Shown: piece by piece, positions 15,499 to 22,573 of the stretch
Position numbering within the stretch: position 1 is the first letter of the stretch
Layout of the letters: each line of letters opens with the position of its first letter
DNA from: an uncultured Clostridia bacterium
GTDB lineage: Bacteria; Bacillota; Clostridia; Oscillospirales; Oscillospiraceae
NCBI GenBank assembly: GCA_945946745.1
Contig: CAMEWZ010000003.1
Location: 1-31,330 of the forward strand
Length of the DNA: 31,330 nucleotides
Direction: 5' to 3'
Notes under the pieces: model-generated
The model's database searches: none
What the model saw: only the letters and a program-made list of their open reading frames with translations
Told to the model about the DNA's origin: nothing
Position numbers and translations under genes: made by a program

Positions 15499-16593
15499 TT
15501 ACAGAATCAGCCATTGCAGCAGCATGGACAGCGCCGTGACTCCCGCGCAGATTCCCGCGAACCAAGCAGCCGTCCGCTTGGGACAGATGGGAAGAGTCCC
15601 TGTCATTCTGCCGGTCTGGCCATTCATGGCAAAGGTATACACCTTACCGCGATAATTGGTATTCAGCATCCATACCGGCATCAGCACATATTTCGCCTTG
15701 CTGTGACGGACTTGCAGCTGCCGGGAGGTGGGCACTACGGTGTCATATCCCAGAAGGGAGCCTTGCAGCGCATCCTCCAGGGCCTCGTTGACCCGCTGAC
15801 GGATCCGGCCTTCCCCCTGCTCCGAGGGAACATCATATTTATCCGCAAGATAGCCGGTTAAATACGCCGTATCGAAATCCGCAAGCTGACTGTAGTCAAA
15901 GGGTTCAATGGATTCCATAAACGCATCGTCCATTTTGCTGGAGCCGTCCATCGGGATGCCATTGAAAGCCGCTTTTGCTCCCCGGCGCAGGAGGAAATGG
16001 TCGGTTTTCGTATAGTCATATTCGGAATCTGACCAGCGGTGGATCCGGGTTGCCTGGTAGCTTCCGTCAAAATCCGCATCGCAGTCATACAGCCAGAAGG
16101 GAACATACATTCCCGTGATTTTTTCCAGCCGCTGTTCCTGAGTAAAGAACTTGGGAAGCAGGGGCTTTCCCTTGCACAGCCGCAGGAACGCCTCCTTGGC
16201 GTCCTCCTTGCTGGTCTGAAAGGGTAGCACCGCGTCCGGCTTCACGCTGCCGCTTAACCGGGAGGGCATAATGGTGGGGTTATCACAGTAAGGGCAGAAG
16301 GTAGCCGCGGTGGTTTCCTCGGTTACGATCTCGCCGCCGCAGGCTGGGCACTGAAATGCCCGCATGGACTGCTGCTCCTCCTCGGCCCATTCCTGAGCGG
16401 ATGGGGCATCCCAGGAGACTTCCTCCACGCTTTGCTGATTGGCGCTTTCGTTAAACGCACGCACGGTCTCTAAGTCAAAGGTATTGTCACAGTATTCGCA
16501 GGTTAGCTTCTGGGTATTCCCGCCAAAGTATAGTCTGGCGTTACAGCAGGGGCATTTGTATTCCAATACCCGGGATTGTTCTTCCAAAGCCAT
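15499..16593 (-). CDS. TFIIB-type zinc-ribbon membrane protein (YdjG-like)
   Basis: A 364-residue protein with two N-terminal zinc ribbons (CPCC...CEYC at about 14-35, and CPACGG...CPYC further on), a large central domain (TGMYVPFWLYDCDADFDGSY, LMPVWMLNTNYRGKVYTFAM) and a C-terminal membrane segment (WFAGICAGVTALSMLLQWLI). Bacillus YdjG has the same zinc ribbon plus membrane plan. It heads the three-gene operon. I use the ATG at 16593 rather than the GTG just before it, since AGAAAGG is then at better spacing. Length and order support the assignment; function is not known. Confidence 0.8.
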   Translation of the reverse strand: MALEEQSRVLEYKCPCCNARLYFGGNTQKLTCEYCDNTFDLETVRAFNESANQQSVEEVSWDAPSAQEWAEEEQQSMRAFQCPACGGEIVTEETTAATFCPYCDNPTIMPSRLSGSVKPDAVLPFQTSKEDAKEAFLRLCKGKPLLPKFFTQEQRLEKITGMYVPFWLYDCDADFDGSYQATRIHRWSDSEYDYTKTDHFLLRRGAKAAFNGIPMDGSSKMDDAFMESIEPFDYSQLADFDTAYLTGYLADKYDVPSEQGEGRIRQRVNEALEDALQGSLLGYDTVVPTSRQLQVRHSKAKYVLMPVWMLNTNYRGKVYTFAMNGQTGRMTGTLPICPKRTAAWFAGICAGVTALSMLLQWLIL

Positions 16594-16623
16594 CACCCTT
16601 TCTCCGTTATTGTATTGCGATGC

Positions 16624-17826
16624 TTATTGCAGGTATTGCAGCGCCGTAAAGGCAAAAACTGCCGCGCCTGTGCTGAGAACGCTCTCATCGAACAGAACCT
16701 TGGGATGGTGCTGGGGATAGGCATAGCCCTTCTTCGGTTCTCCCGCCGCCAGCGCCAGCATCACAGAGGGCACCTCCTGGCTGACATAGGCGAAATCCTC
16801 CGAACCGCCGCCTCGGGCGGGCTTTCCGCCGCTGATCTCCTCTGTGGTAAAGGCACCGGTGGGGCCAAGCAGGGTCTTCAGATATCCCGCCACGGTCTGG
16901 CATAGCGCCTTATCGTTGACCAGGGTGGGGCAGCCGCTGCCAAAGCTTACCTCGGCGCTGGCCCGGAAAGCCGTGGCGACACTCTGGGCGATCTCCGTCA
17001 TACGCTGCTTTAAAAAGCTGCGGGTTGTTTCATCGTAGGTGCGAATGGTACCCTGCATGACCGCGGAATCCGCGATGACATTGCCCGTGGTACCGCCCTG
17101 GAAGGTTCCGATGGTCATCACCGCCTCCTCCGTTGCTGCCAGTTCTCTGGCCTGGATTTCCTGGAGGGCAATGAGAATATGCGCAGCCGCCGTCAAAGCA
17201 TCCACGCCGTTCTGAGGCGCGGAACCGTGACAGCCCTTCCCCTGGACACGGATGGTGAAATAATCCGCGGCAGGCGCGCTGACACCGGGCGCGGAAACAA
17301 TGACCGTTCCCGCAGGAATGGGCATACCGGCGGTGACGTGGATCATCATAGCAGCATCCGGGCGCGGATTCTCCAGCGCACCGGCAGCGATCATATCCTT
17401 GCCGCCCTCAAAAATCTCCTCTGCCGGCTGGAACATCAGTTTTACCATGCCGGAAAGCTCCGACTCGTGATCCTTTAATAGCTTCGCGGCACCCAAAAGC
17501 ATGGCAGTGTGCATATCGTGTCCGCAGGCGTGCATACTCCCGTTGGGGCAGGCGAACGGAACCTCCGCCTCCTCGGCAATGGGCAGTGCGTCCATATCCG
17601 CCCGGAGAAGCAGCACCTTTCCACCGGGTTTGCCAACAGTGGTCAGCAGACCGGCCCTGCCGCACTCCTGAACGGAATAGCCCATCTCCTCCAAAGCGGC
17701 TTTCACGTAGGGCTTTGTCTGAGCCAGGTCAAAACCGGTTTCCGCGTGGGCATGCAGCCAGCGGCGATGGGCGCAGATCGGTTCCAGAAGCGCCCCGGCT
17801 TCCTGCAAAATCTGTTCCTTGTTCAT
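16624..17826 (-). CDS. M20 family amidohydrolase / peptidase
   Basis: A 400-residue metal-dependent amidohydrolase of the M20D type (hippurate hydrolase / N-acyl-amino-acid amidohydrolase / IAA-amino-acid hydrolase group). Visible motifs are HRRWLHAHAETGF at the start, LLLRADMDALPI (72-83), the metal-binding CGHD (101-104) with HTAMLLGAA, QPAEEIFEGGKD (134-144) with the catalytic and metal-ligand glutamates, a histidine in IHVTAG, and the C-terminal GGSEDFAYVSQEVPS. Exact substrate cannot be told; the cysteine in CGHD fits the M20D subgroup. ATG 17826 is preferred to the GTG three codons earlier because AAAGG sits 9 bases before it. The start of the YdjG-like gene follows 30 bases after the stop. 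Confidence 0.9.
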   Translation of the reverse strand: MNKEQILQEAGALLEPICAHRRWLHAHAETGFDLAQTKPYVKAALEEMGYSVQECGRAGLLTTVGKPGGKVLLLRADMDALPIAEEAEVPFACPNGSMHACGHDMHTAMLLGAAKLLKDHESELSGMVKLMFQPAEEIFEGGKDMIAAGALENPRPDAAMMIHVTAGMPIPAGTVIVSAPGVSAPAADYFTIRVQGKGCHGSAPQNGVDALTAAAHILIALQEIQARELAATEEAVMTIGTFQGGTTGNVIADSAVMQGTIRTYDETTRSFLKQRMTEIAQSVATAFRASAEVSFGSGCPTLVNDKALCQTVAGYLKTLLGPTGAFTTEEISGGKPARGGGSEDFAYVSQEVPSVMLALAAGEPKKGYAYPQHHPKVLFDESVLSTGAAVFAFTALQYLQ

Positions 17827-17855
17827 TTCGATCACCCTTTCATATGGTTTTGTTT

Positions 17856-17864
17856 AGTATATCA
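17856..17864 (-). promoter_or_regulatory. Extended -10 promoter of the amidohydrolase
   Basis: On the minus strand TGA-TATACT (17856-17864) is an extended -10 element about 30 bases before the start. No good -35 box is present. Confidence 0.5.
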
Positions 17865-17912
17865 CAGTCTTTCCAGAAATTCGATAGGAAAATGAAAATT
17901 TTTCGACAGTTT

Positions 17913-17938
17913 GAATGCCGCCCACCCGGGTGGCATTC
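17913..17938. repeat. Long dyad in the amidohydrolase/tetR gap
   Basis: GAATGCC (17913-17919) mirrors GGCATTC (17932-17938) around a perfect 12-base palindrome CCACCCGGGTGG (17922-17933). No T-run follows on either strand. It lies about 50 bases upstream of the amidohydrolase -10 element, a plausible operator position. The rest of the 329-base gap (17827-18155) holds only the two promoters and no convincing gene. Confidence 0.5.
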
Positions 17939-18086
17939 CGCTCACCTCCAGCATCCCACATATGCCGATCCCCATTTGCTGTTTTATTCGGGAACCTCTG
18001 AAGAAGGCATCGGCTGAGCCAAAGCTTCCTTAATGCGTACGGAACAACGCAAAATGCTTTGTGGCAAGAAGGGAACGGCATTTGTA

Positions 18087-18115
18087 TTGACTTTGGCATC
18101 AACCTATGCTATACT
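18087..18115 (+). promoter_or_regulatory. Sigma-A promoter of tetR
   Basis: TTGACT (18087-18092), 17-base spacer, TATACT (18110-18115). The -10 box is inside the motif shared with the ABC operon leader. Confidence 0.85.
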
Positions 18116-18138
18116 GACCATAAAAGCAACTTTGGTCA
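18107..18138 (+). promoter_or_regulatory. Probable TetR operator, copy 1 (tetR promoter)
   Basis: TGCTATACTGAC (18107-18118) includes the -10 box and the left half of a dyad TGACCA-N12-TGGTCA (18115-18138). The same 12 bases and the same 24-base TGAC-N16-GTCA dyad recur before the ABC operon, which is what an autoregulating TetR would need. Confidence 0.65.
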
Positions 18139-18155
18139 AAAAGGAGGCGGAATGG

Positions 18156-18746
18156 TTGCCAAAGAGTTATTCCGATCAGGAGCGGGCATATATCAAAAAA
18201 CGACTAAAGGAAGAAGCTGCCGCCTGCATGGGGCAGTTCGGCATCCGCCGCACAACGGTGGATGAGCTGGTAAAGCGTGTGAAGATTCCCAAGGGCACCT
18301 TCTATCTCTTTTACCCATCCAAGGAACTGCTATTGTTTGAGGTGATTCAAGAGCAGCACGAGTTGGTGAACCAACAGCTGTATCAGACCCTGTCCGGGCT
18401 TGGGGAGGAAGCATTTTCAGCGGAAAAGATCACCGACGTGATTTTTGATTTCTATAAAATGACAGAGCAAATGCCGATTTTTCAGCTAATCAATTCCGAG
18501 GAAATCGAGCTGTTAGTCCGGAAGCTGCCCCAAGAAGTGGTTCAAGCACATTTGCAGGAGGATACGGATACCATTGGGAATCTGTTCACCCTCATCCCGG
18601 CAAAAAAAGAAGTGGATGTCAATATTATCAGTGCGGCTTTCCATGCAATCTACTATGCAACGCTGCACAAGAAAGAAATCGGCGAGGAGCAGTACGACCA
18701 GGCGCTTCGGCTGCTGATCCACGGAGTCGTCACACAGATCCTATAA
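18156..18746 (+). CDS. TetR/AcrR family transcriptional regulator (TTG start)
   Basis: A 196-residue regulator: an N-terminal helix-turn-helix (about 10-57; FGIRRTTVDELVKRVKIPKG then TFYLFYPSKELLLFEVI) and a helical ligand and dimer domain. I chose TTG at 18156 because AAGGAGG (18141-18147) is 8 bases before it and the protein then begins MPKSYSDQERAYIKKRL, a start typical of this TetR subfamily. The frame stays open upstream, but translation from there would run through the promoter. An ATG at 18152 is in another frame and stops after 37 codons. It precedes an ABC exporter and probably represses both it and itself. Confidence 0.9.
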   Translation: MPKSYSDQERAYIKKRLKEEAAACMGQFGIRRTTVDELVKRVKIPKGTFYLFYPSKELLLFEVIQEQHELVNQQLYQTLSGLGEEAFSAEKITDVIFDFYKMTEQMPIFQLINSEEIELLVRKLPQEVVQAHLQEDTDTIGNLFTLIPAKKEVDVNIISAAFHAIYYATLHKKEIGEEQYDQALRLLIHGVVTQIL

Positions 18747-18748
18747 AC

Positions 18749-18773
18749 ATAGTCCGGCCTTTCGCCGGACTAT
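18749..18773 (+). terminator. Hairpin between tetR and the ABC operon
   Basis: ATAGTCCGGC (18749-18758) pairs perfectly with GCCGGACTAT (18764-18773) around CTTTC. It is flanked on both sides by TATAAAC. The tail is not T-rich, so termination may be partial, allowing some read-through from tetR. Confidence 0.55.
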
Positions 18774-18780
18774 AAACAAG

Positions 18781-18812
18781 TGCTATACTGACTGTTTATA
18801 TAAAATTAGTCA
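18781..18812 (+). promoter_or_regulatory. Probable TetR operator, copy 2 (ABC operon leader)
   Basis: TGCTATACTGAC (18781-18792) is identical to the motif in the tetR promoter, and TGACT-N14-AGTCA (18789-18812) forms the same 24-base dyad. The TATACT within it could serve as a -10, but no good -35 lies 17 bases upstream; TATAAA at 18799-18804 is an alternative -10. Confidence 0.65.
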
Positions 18813-18835
18813 TACAGTATTAGGAGGGAATCGCA

Positions 18836-19681
18836 ATGATACAAGTAAACCATCTCTCGTTCCGCTACACCAAAAAGCCCTTTATTCAGGATATGAATTT
18901 TTCCGTTGCGGAGGGCGAAATCTTTGGCTTTCTGGGGCCATCCGGGGCAGGGAAGAGCACCTTGCAGAAAATCCTGCTTGGGATGCTTCCAAACTACCAA
19001 GGCTCCGCCATGGTAAACGGAAGGGAGTGCAAAAACCATGGGTCAGATTTTTATGAATCCATCGGCGTGGATTTTGAGTACTCCACCCTCTATGAAAAGC
19101 TGACAGCCAAAGAAAACCTTCAATTCTTTTCCTCCCTCTACAAAAGACAGACCCGCGCCATCCTGGAGCTGCTTGCCAGCGTGGGACTGGAAAACGATGC
19201 GGACAAGCGGGTATCGGACTATTCCAAGGGGATGAAAAGTCGCCTAAATTTTGTAAAAGCGCTGCTGCACGATCCCGAACTGCTGTTTTTGGACGAGCCC
19301 ACCAGCGGTCTTGACCCCACCAACAGCCGTCTGATGAAGGATCTGATTCTGGCGGAGAAACGCAGAGGAAAAACCATCCTGCTGACCACCCACAATATGC
19401 AGGACGCGGCGGAGCTTTGCGACCGGGTGGCCTTCATCGTGGGAGGAACCATTTTTGCCCTGGACAGTCCTCACAACCTCATTATGTCCAAGGGGGCGGC
19501 GCAGGTCACCTACACCTGGCTTGACCACGGGGAGCAGACGGCCAGCTGCCCCATGGACAAGCTGTCAGAGGATACGCGGCTTCATATGTTGATTGCCGAA
19601 AACCGTCTGCAATCCATTCACAGCAGCGAACCGACACTGAACGACATTTTCATGGAGATCACTGGGAGGACGCTGGTATGA
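18836..19681 (+). CDS. ABC transporter ATP-binding protein
   Basis: A 281-residue ATPase energising the two permeases encoded next. Walker A GPSGAGKST at 34-42, a signature loop YSKGMKSRL at 129-137 (SKGM rather than LSGGQ, as is common in export ATPases), Walker B LLFLDEPTSGLDP at 149-161 and the switch histidine H186 (TTHNM). An extra C-terminal domain of about 60 residues resembles ABC-2 type drug exporters. GGAGGG precedes the ATG. The gene overlaps the first permease by 4 bases. Drug, bacteriocin or lipid export are all possible. The trio recalls three-gene fluoroquinolone-exporter-type systems (Rv2686c-Rv2688c), which is inference. Confidence 0.92.
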   Translation: MIQVNHLSFRYTKKPFIQDMNFSVAEGEIFGFLGPSGAGKSTLQKILLGMLPNYQGSAMVNGRECKNHGSDFYESIGVDFEYSTLYEKLTAKENLQFFSSLYKRQTRAILELLASVGLENDADKRVSDYSKGMKSRLNFVKALLHDPELLFLDEPTSGLDPTNSRLMKDLILAEKRRGKTILLTTHNMQDAAELCDRVAFIVGGTIFALDSPHNLIMSKGAAQVTYTWLDHGEQTASCPMDKLSEDTRLHMLIAENRLQSIHSSEPTLNDIFMEITGRTLV

Positions 19682-20358
19682 GATTTCGGCATTTGCTGCT
19701 ATGGGATATGCGGTTTCAGGCAAGATATGGCTTTTATCTGCTGTACGGTTTTTTAACGGCGCTTTATCTTTTACTGCTGGTTTCCTTGCCCCAGTCGTGG
19801 AAGAAAAATGCTGCCGCGATTCTGATCTTCTCTGATCCCGCGGCCATGGGTCTATTCTTTATGGGAGCCATCGTATTGTTGGAGAAAAGCCAGAGAGTGA
19901 CTTCCTTCTTCGCGGTTTCGCCGCTGAGCGCTTTGGAATATGTGTGCGCCAAGGTGCTTTCGCTGAGCGCCATTGGACTGTTGGTAGCGGCGGTATTGGC
20001 AGCAGCTGCAGGCTGCCCGTCACTGCCTTCTATGCTGGTTGGCACCTTCCTTTCCAGTGTATTCTTCACGCTGACCGGTATTCTGATTGCAACCAAAATC
20101 ACCAGCCTGAATCAGTTTCTTCTCGCCACGGTGCCGGTGGAAATTCTGGCTTTTGTACCTGCCATATTGCACCTGTTCGGCATCGCGCCTGCCTTTTTAA
20201 GGTTTTTTCCGCCAAATGTCTGTATGGATCTGATTGCAGGCAGAGGATTTTCCGTGATCGGGCTGGTTTTCACCGCAGCTTTGATCCTGCTGCTCTTTGT
20301 CGCGGCGTGCCGGTGTGTGATGAAAATGTGGATCAGCGCGGGAGGTGTCAAGCTATGA
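19678..20358 (+). CDS. ABC transporter permease, first subunit
   Basis: A 226-residue membrane protein with about six hydrophobic segments (LLYGFLTALYLLLLVSL, AAMGLFFMGAIVLLEKS, LSAIGLLVAAVLAAAAG and others), the layout of an ABC-2 type permease. ATGA overlap with the ATPase gene upstream and again with the second permease downstream points to one translation-coupled unit. Substrate unknown. Confidence 0.85.
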   Translation: MRFRHLLLWDMRFQARYGFYLLYGFLTALYLLLLVSLPQSWKKNAAAILIFSDPAAMGLFFMGAIVLLEKSQRVTSFFAVSPLSALEYVCAKVLSLSAIGLLVAAVLAAAAGCPSLPSMLVGTFLSSVFFTLTGILIATKITSLNQFLLATVPVEILAFVPAILHLFGIAPAFLRFFPPNVCMDLIAGRGFSVIGLVFTAALILLLFVAACRCVMKMWISAGGVKL

Positions 20359-21068
20359 AAGCCATACGGCTGAGTTTTTTTCATATGCTGAAGCTGGTTC
20401 GGCAGGATAGGATGCTGCTTGCGGCGGGGCTGGCTCCGCTTTTGGCAGGGACAGCCATTCACTTTGGCGTGCCCTTTGCGGAGAAGATACGGATCCGCTT
20501 TACCGGCCTGCCTGCCATCCTGTCCCCCTACTACGGTCTTTTCGATGTTTTCTTTTCATCTATCACTCCGGCCATGTTCTGCTTCATCGCCGCCATGGTG
20601 ATGCTGGAAGAACGGGACGATCATATTGACCGATACCTGTCAGTAACGGGCTTGGGGCGAAACGGATATATTGTATCCCGCATCGGATTTCCGGCACTGG
20701 CGGCGTTTGGCGTCACGGCAATGCTGCTGCCGGTGTTCCATCTTACCCCTTTGTCCGTCGGGGCGATTCTTTTTCTGTCGCTGACCGGTTCTTTGCAGGG
20801 TGTGATTCTCTCCCTGCTGATTGTAACGATTTCCTCCAACAAGTTGGAGGGCATGGCCGTCACAAAGCTGGCATCTCTGATGATGCTGGGGGCTGTCATA
20901 CCCTATTTCGTTCCGGCACCGTTTTCTTTTGTATGCTCTTTTCTCCCTTCCTTTTGGATGGGAAAAGCCATGATGGAGGGGACGCTCCTTTATCTGCTGC
21001 CGTCCCTTGCGGCGGAGGGTGGTTGGATTGCGGTTTTGTGGAATCCATTATGCAAGGCTTGCCGGTAA
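20355..21068 (+). CDS. ABC transporter permease, second subunit
   Basis: A 237-residue ABC-2 type membrane protein with about six segments (DRMLLAAGLAPLLAGTAIHF, ITPAMFCFIAAMVMLEERDD, VGAILFLSLTGSLQGVILSL). It differs in sequence from the first permease, so the exporter is probably a heterodimer. The ATG at 20355 overlaps the previous stop; GGAGGTG is upstream. Such permeases have been annotated as fluoroquinolone-export-like subunits, but the ligand cannot be told from sequence. The last residues (NPLCKACR) fall at the edge of a repeat-rich stretch, so a truncated C-terminus is possible. Confidence 0.83.
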   Translation: MKAIRLSFFHMLKLVRQDRMLLAAGLAPLLAGTAIHFGVPFAEKIRIRFTGLPAILSPYYGLFDVFFSSITPAMFCFIAAMVMLEERDDHIDRYLSVTGLGRNGYIVSRIGFPALAAFGVTAMLLPVFHLTPLSVGAILFLSLTGSLQGVILSLLIVTISSNKLEGMAVTKLASLMMLGAVIPYFVPAPFSFVCSFLPSFWMGKAMMEGTLLYLLPSLAAEGGWIAVLWNPLCKACR

Positions 21069-21580
21069 CGGAAAAACGGAGCAGCCAATCATAGAAGGTT
21101 TTCGGCTCTATTCGTTGATTCAAGACAGGACATAAGTCTGCCCTCTTTCGAAGGATGATTAGCAAAATCACAGAGGGGCAATGATTCCGTTCACTTGATG
21201 ACACCGTTTGGAAAACAAATCCTCCGAACCCATCTTCCATAGGGAAAACTAGGTTCGGAGGATTCTGCCCGGGTACAAGCGCTTTCCCAATGGTTTGGGA
21301 TTCTTGGATAACAGATAATAAATAAAAGAGAATCGTACATTAACGCCACATACTGCGGCGGAAAAACGAGTATCGATTCACGATTATCCATTATCTCTTA
21401 TCTGAGCCCCGAAGGGATAGAGCTTTTTGAAAAACCGCAACGTACCACACTTTTCGAAATCGGACAGATTCCAATTTGATCCACCTCTCTATGGGATGCG
21501 TCAAAACCGGAGGGACTCTCCCAAGGGCTAAAAACAGTCCACCAGACTGTTTTTACGGCAGCTAACGCTGCCGCCGCCCT
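21069..21580. repeat. Hairpin-rich intergenic stretch without a clear gene
   Basis: About 570 bases separate the permease stop from the tRNA. I find no convincing gene. The stretch contains a 13-base perfect stem AATCCTCCGAACC / GGTTCGGAGGATT (21218-21230, 21252-21264); an imperfect inverted pair of GATAAnAGATAAT type (about 21310-21325 and 21380-21400); a 10-base stem AAAAACAGTC / GACTGTTTTT (21530-21539, 21545-21554); and CGGCAGC / GCTGCCG (21556-21562, 21567-21573). The short minus-strand frame at 20896-21240 overlaps the permease and has no family features. It looks like decayed repeats or a small non-autonomous element. Confidence 0.45.
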
Positions 21581-21662
21581 TTCGAGTCCCCCTCTTGCAT
21601 AAAAAGTCTGAGATACCCGAAGGGGTATCTCAGACTTTTGGTGCGAGAGAGGGGACTCGAAC
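21581..21662. repeat. Large inverted repeat duplicating the tRNA-Leu 3' end
   Basis: The plus-strand run TTCGAGTCCCCCTCTTGCA (21581-21599) plus the left terminator arm mirrors the right terminator arm plus the minus-strand tRNA 3' end (21623-21662, TTCGAGTCCCCTCTCTCGCA when read on the minus strand). The arms are about 39 bases with a few differences, around a GAAG loop. The left arm therefore looks like the 3' end of a second tRNA facing the real one. Confidence 0.7.
21597..21639 (-). terminator. Intrinsic terminator of tRNA-Leu
   Basis: A 17-base perfect stem (21602-21618 with 21623-21639) starts right after the encoded CCA and is followed on the minus strand by TTTTTATGC. It is the centre of the larger inverted repeat and could also stop plus-strand transcripts. 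Confidence 0.85.
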
Positions 21663-21721
21663 CCCCACGGCGTAACCACACGCACCTCAAACGTGCTTGT
21701 CTACCATTCCAACACTCTCGC
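21639..21721 (-). tRNA. tRNA-Leu, anticodon GAG, CCA encoded
   Basis: On the minus strand the acceptor stem GCGAGAG (21715-21721) pairs with CTCTCGC (21643-21649), followed by A and CCA. The D arm has TTG/CAA with GGAATGGTAGA. The anticodon stem CACGT/GCGTG holds loop TTGAGGT, giving anticodon GAG (reads CUC and CUU leucine codons). A long variable arm (TGGTTACGCCG) and a T arm GGGGG-TTCGAGT-CCCCT complete a type II leucine tRNA. A consensus promoter lies just upstream. Confidence 0.93.
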
Positions 21722-21735
21722 AAGTTTGCCTAACT

Positions 21736-21764
21736 ATTATAGCCCCCGTTAGGAGATTTGTCAA
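21736..21764 (-). promoter_or_regulatory. Consensus sigma-A promoter of tRNA-Leu
   Basis: On the minus strand TTGACA (21759-21764), 17-base spacer, TATAAT (21736-21741): both boxes match the consensus exactly, fitting a highly expressed tRNA gene. Confidence 0.93.
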
Positions 21765-21782
21765 CACTTTTTTCAAAACCCC

Positions 21783-21811
21783 TTGAAAAACCTGTCTTTC
21801 CTTGGTACACT
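21783..21811 (+). promoter_or_regulatory. Sigma-A promoter of rsmE
   Basis: TTGAAA (21783-21788), 17-base spacer, TACACT (21806-21811), diverging from the tRNA promoter with the two -35 boxes about 18 bases apart. Confidence 0.7.
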
Positions 21812-21838
21812 ATAGAAAAAAGACGGAGGATTCCGAAT

Positions 21839-22567
21839 ATGGTTCGCTTTTTTGTGACAGCGGAGCAGTTCTGTAGTGACGCTCCAGAGTTGACAGGGGA
21901 GAACGCCCAGCACGCGAAGGTTTTGCGACTGAAGGAAGGGGAGCAGGTACTGCTATGCGATGGGGAAGGACAGGAGTGCCTTTGCCGCATCGCAGCAGCG
22001 GAAGGCGGGCAATATCGCCTGTCTGTCCAGGAGCGCCGTCCATCAGAGGCCGAGGCGGCGGTGCGGGTCAGCGTGTATATGGCTTTTCCGAAAGCGGACA
22101 AACTGGAGCATGTGATCCAAAAGGCCACGGAGCTGGGGGCTTATGAGATCGTGGCTTTTCCCAGTGCCCGGTGTGTTTCCCGGCCGGATGAAAAAAGCCT
22201 AAAAAAGAAGCTGGAGCGCTGGCAGAAGATCGCGTCCTCCGCTGCCGAGCAGTCCGGGCGGGGGCGGATTCCGGCGGTACTGGTGCTGGGAAGTTACTCC
22301 GAAGCCCTGGCGCGTGCCGCCCAGGCGGACAAGGCCCTGCTGTTTTACGAAAATGAGCAGTCCCTAACCTTGAAAGCCGCCCTCCGGGGCAATTACCGCA
22401 GGGTGAGCCTGCTGACAGGCCCGGAAGGCGGTCTGGAGGAGAAAGAGGTTGCCCAGGCAAGAGACGCGGGCTTGCAGGTCTGCACCCTGGGCAAGCGGAT
22501 TCTCCGCTGCGAAACGGCGCCGTTGTGCGCCCTCTCTGCCGTGATGTACGACGCGGGAGAATTCTGA
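21839..22567 (+). CDS. rsmE: 16S rRNA (uracil-1498-N3)-methyltransferase
   Basis: Methylates U1498 of 16S rRNA in the 30S subunit with S-adenosylmethionine. It is 242 residues, a SPOUT-knot enzyme: a PUA-like N-terminal domain (about 1-70, HAKVLRLKEGEQVLLCDGEG), then the SPOUT domain with KADKLEHVIQKATELG, the SAM-binding LLTGPEGGLEEKEV and the C-terminal LGKRILRCETAPLCAL. ATG 21839 is preferred; GGAGG lies before it and the longer upstream frame would contain the promoter. Six bases after its stop the aldo/keto reductase gene ends from the other strand, with no terminator between them. Confidence 0.96.
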   Translation: MVRFFVTAEQFCSDAPELTGENAQHAKVLRLKEGEQVLLCDGEGQECLCRIAAAEGGQYRLSVQERRPSEAEAAVRVSVYMAFPKADKLEHVIQKATELGAYEIVAFPSARCVSRPDEKSLKKKLERWQKIASSAAEQSGRGRIPAVLVLGSYSEALARAAQADKALLFYENEQSLTLKAALRGNYRRVSLLTGPEGGLEEKEVAQARDAGLQVCTLGKRILRCETAPLCALSAVMYDAGEF

Positions 22568-22573
22568 TCGAAC

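Noticed and set aside
20896..21240. 114-residue minus-strand frame after the permease
   Set aside because: Half overlaps the permease antisense, no ribosome site and no recognisable family; at most a repeat remnant.
21398..21685. 95-residue minus-strand frame running through the tRNA
   Set aside because: It starts inside tRNA-Leu and crosses its terminator, so it is not a plausible protein gene.
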